64,000 bases of DNA, from assembly GCF_024733565.1 (NCBI RefSeq), contig NZ_JANIOC010000012.1:62001-126000 (forward strand), in the 5' to 3' direction. The position numbers were made by a program, and so were the translations under genes. The first letter of the stretch is position 1; every line of letters begins with the position of its first letter. The stretch comes from Rossellomorea sp. SC111. GTDB lineage: Bacteria; Bacillota; Bacilli; Bacillales; Bacillaceae_B. Below the pieces are notes generated by a model, which did no database searches, was not told the DNA's origin, and saw only the letters and a program-made list of their open reading frames with translations. Positions 62,639-64,000 of this stretch are shown one piece after another.

Positions 62639-63901
62639 ATGGAAGAGTTAACAATCTCTAGCTTAGAAAATATGAAGCTGAAAGAGCTTTACGAGCTAGC
62701 CAAACAATACAAAGTTTCTTATTATAGTAAATTAACAAAAAAAGAACTGATTTTTGCCATCCTTAAAGTTCGTGCAGAACAAGAAGGCTTCTTTTTCATG
62801 GAAGGTGTCCTGGAGATCATCCAATCAGAAGGCTTCGGTTTCTTACGTCCGATCAACTATTCTCCGAGCTCTGAGGATATTTATATTTCGGCGTCACAAA
62901 TCCGTCGTTTCGACCTTCGAAACGGGGATAAAGTATCGGGAAAAGTACGTCCTCCGAAAGAAAACGAGCGTTATTTCGGACTGCTTCATGTTGAAATGGT
63001 TAACGGGGAAGAGCCTGATTCTGCGAAAGAGCGTGTGCATTTCCCAGGATTGACGCCTTTATACCCTGACCGTCAAATGAAGCTTGAAACAGAACCGAAT
63101 AAAATTTCTACACGTATCATGGATCTGATTGCACCAGTCGGATTTGGACAACGTGGGTTAGTCGTGGCCCCGCCTAAAGCCGGTAAGACGATGCTGATCA
63201 AAGAAATCGCCAATTCGATCACGACGAATCATCCGGAAGCGGAATTGATCATCCTTCTGATCGATGAGCGTCCAGAGGAAGTAACGGACATCGAACGTTC
63301 CGTAGAAGCGGAAGTAGTAAGCTCTACTTTTGATGAAGTTCCGGAAAACCACATCAAAGTGGCCGAGCTCGTGCTTGAGCGCGCTATGCGTCTGGTGGAG
63401 CACAAACGTGACGTCATCATCCTGATGGATAGTATCACTCGTCTTGCACGTGCGTATAACCTGGTCATCCCTCCAAGTGGAAGAACTCTTTCAGGTGGTA
63501 TCGACCCTGCGGCGTTCCACCGTCCGAAACGATTCTTCGGGGCTGCCCGTAACATTGAAGAGGGCGGAAGCTTGACGGTTCTTGCGACGGCGCTTGTCGA
63601 CACAGGATCACGTATGGATGATGTCATATATGAAGAATTCAAAGGGACAGGTAACCTTGAACTCCATCTGGACCGTTCCCTTGCAGAGAGACGTATCTTC
63701 CCGGCCATCGACATCCGTCGTTCCGGAACGCGTCGTGAAGAACTTCTCATCAAACCGGATCACCTTGAAAAACTGTGGGCCATCAGAAAAGCCATGTCCG
63801 ATCAGCCTGATTTCGCCGAGAAGCTTATGCGCAAGCTGAAGCAATCGAAGACGAATGAAGAGTTTTTCAATGTCTTGACAGAAGAGTCGAAGAAGCGTTA
63901 A
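62639..63901 (+). CDS. rho: Transcription termination factor Rho
   Basis: A 420-residue hexameric RNA helicase. N-terminal helical domain (SLENMKLKELYELAKQYKVS), cold-shock-like primary RNA site (about 53-120, GVLEIIQSEGFGFLRP), Walker A APPKAGKTML (about 178-187), Walker B VIILMDSITRLARAYN, Q/R-loops with PSGRTLSGGIDPAAFHRPKR and RIFPAIDI. No Asp/Glu-rich insertion. The ribosome site is weak (GTGGTG), in line with low expression. Autoregulation at the U-rich leader is plausible. Confidence 0.97.
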   Translation: MEELTISSLENMKLKELYELAKQYKVSYYSKLTKKELIFAILKVRAEQEGFFFMEGVLEIIQSEGFGFLRPINYSPSSEDIYISASQIRRFDLRNGDKVSGKVRPPKENERYFGLLHVEMVNGEEPDSAKERVHFPGLTPLYPDRQMKLETEPNKISTRIMDLIAPVGFGQRGLVVAPPKAGKTMLIKEIANSITTNHPEAELIILLIDERPEEVTDIERSVEAEVVSSTFDEVPENHIKVAELVLERAMRLVEHKRDVIILMDSITRLARAYNLVIPPSGRTLSGGIDPAAFHRPKRFFGAARNIEEGGSLTVLATALVDTGSRMDDVIYEEFKGTGNLELHLDRSLAERRIFPAIDIRRSGTRREELLIKPDHLEKLWAIRKAMSDQPDFAEKLMRKLKQSKTNEEFFNVLTEESKKR

Positions 63902-63960
63902 TCTAATAATCGAATGATTTTTAATAGACAAAGGGTGACTGGAATTCCCAATTTTGCAGC

Positions 63961-63989
63961 TTGCAAAAAACTCTTGTCCTTGTTATAAT
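63961..63989 (+). promoter_or_regulatory. Strong promoter at the right edge (next gene off-window)
   Basis: TTGCAA (63961-63966), 17-nt spacer, perfect TATAAT (63984-63989). A dyad TTTTGCA-GCT-TGCAAAA (63953-63969) overlaps the -35. By synteny the next gene is rpmE. Confidence 0.72.
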
Positions 63990-64000
63990 AGTGTCAATGT

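Overview
The window comes from an endospore-forming, low-to-moderate GC Bacillaceae chromosome. Evidence is spo0F, gerQ, cwlJ, an rsfA-type regulator, pbpG, a consensus parS site, candidate SigB, SigH and SigE promoters, and a gene order that follows the Bacillus subtilis ywd-ywf-ywh-ywj to rho segment. The lineage looks like Bacillus sensu lato; a Rossellomorea-type genome is my guess from the GC-rich intergenic repeats and is not proven. No rRNA, tRNA, CRISPR array or intact IS is visible.

Left part (1-14.6 kb), less conserved: a cut short-chain fatty acid transporter, a BCCT osmolyte transporter, a HAD phosphatase and a GSDH-type lipoprotein. Then, on the minus strand, a compact cassette: a two-gene SigO/RsoA-like split sigma factor behind a LexA-like box, an M15 peptidase with a peptidoglycan-binding domain, an amidase, a YvrJ-type single-span membrane peptide and a holin-like toxin peptide. 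Two of its upstream regions share a 19-nt motif. I regard this apparent DNA-damage-controlled lysis cassette as the best candidate for an undescribed system. It is followed by an SDR, an ABC exporter operon with its own TetR and paired operators, yojF-bshB2, pdxK and a SigB-type stress gene.

Middle part (14.7-37.6 kb), syntenic core: ung with a parS site just downstream, ywdI, ywdK, gerQ-cwlJ, hemQ, pta (cre site), lipL, rsfA, ywfO, ywgA, ywhB, ywhC, ywhD, pbpG, speE-speB, ywiB-argS, uvsE and clsB. Intergenic gaps carry GC-rich repeats, a 5.5-unit tandem array of about 125-bp hairpin elements at 27.78-28.45 kb, and eight copies of the 12-mer GAGGGACGGACC.

Right part (37.7-64 kb): a fatty-acid/branched-chain acid module (ywjF, thiolase, 3-hydroxybutyryl-CoA dehydrogenase, two acyl-CoA dehydrogenases, TetR, icmF) with TetR-type operators and cre-like sites. 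Next come rpoE and pyrG (CTP-sensing attenuator), an inserted SAM-I riboswitch controlling a sugar-type ABC importer, then ywjG, spo0F, fbaA, tal, murAB, glpX and rho. The last bases hold a strong promoter for the next gene, rpmE by synteny. The right side joins central carbon metabolism (fbaA, tal, glpX, pta), acyl-CoA degradation and information processing (rpoE, rho, pyrG, argS).
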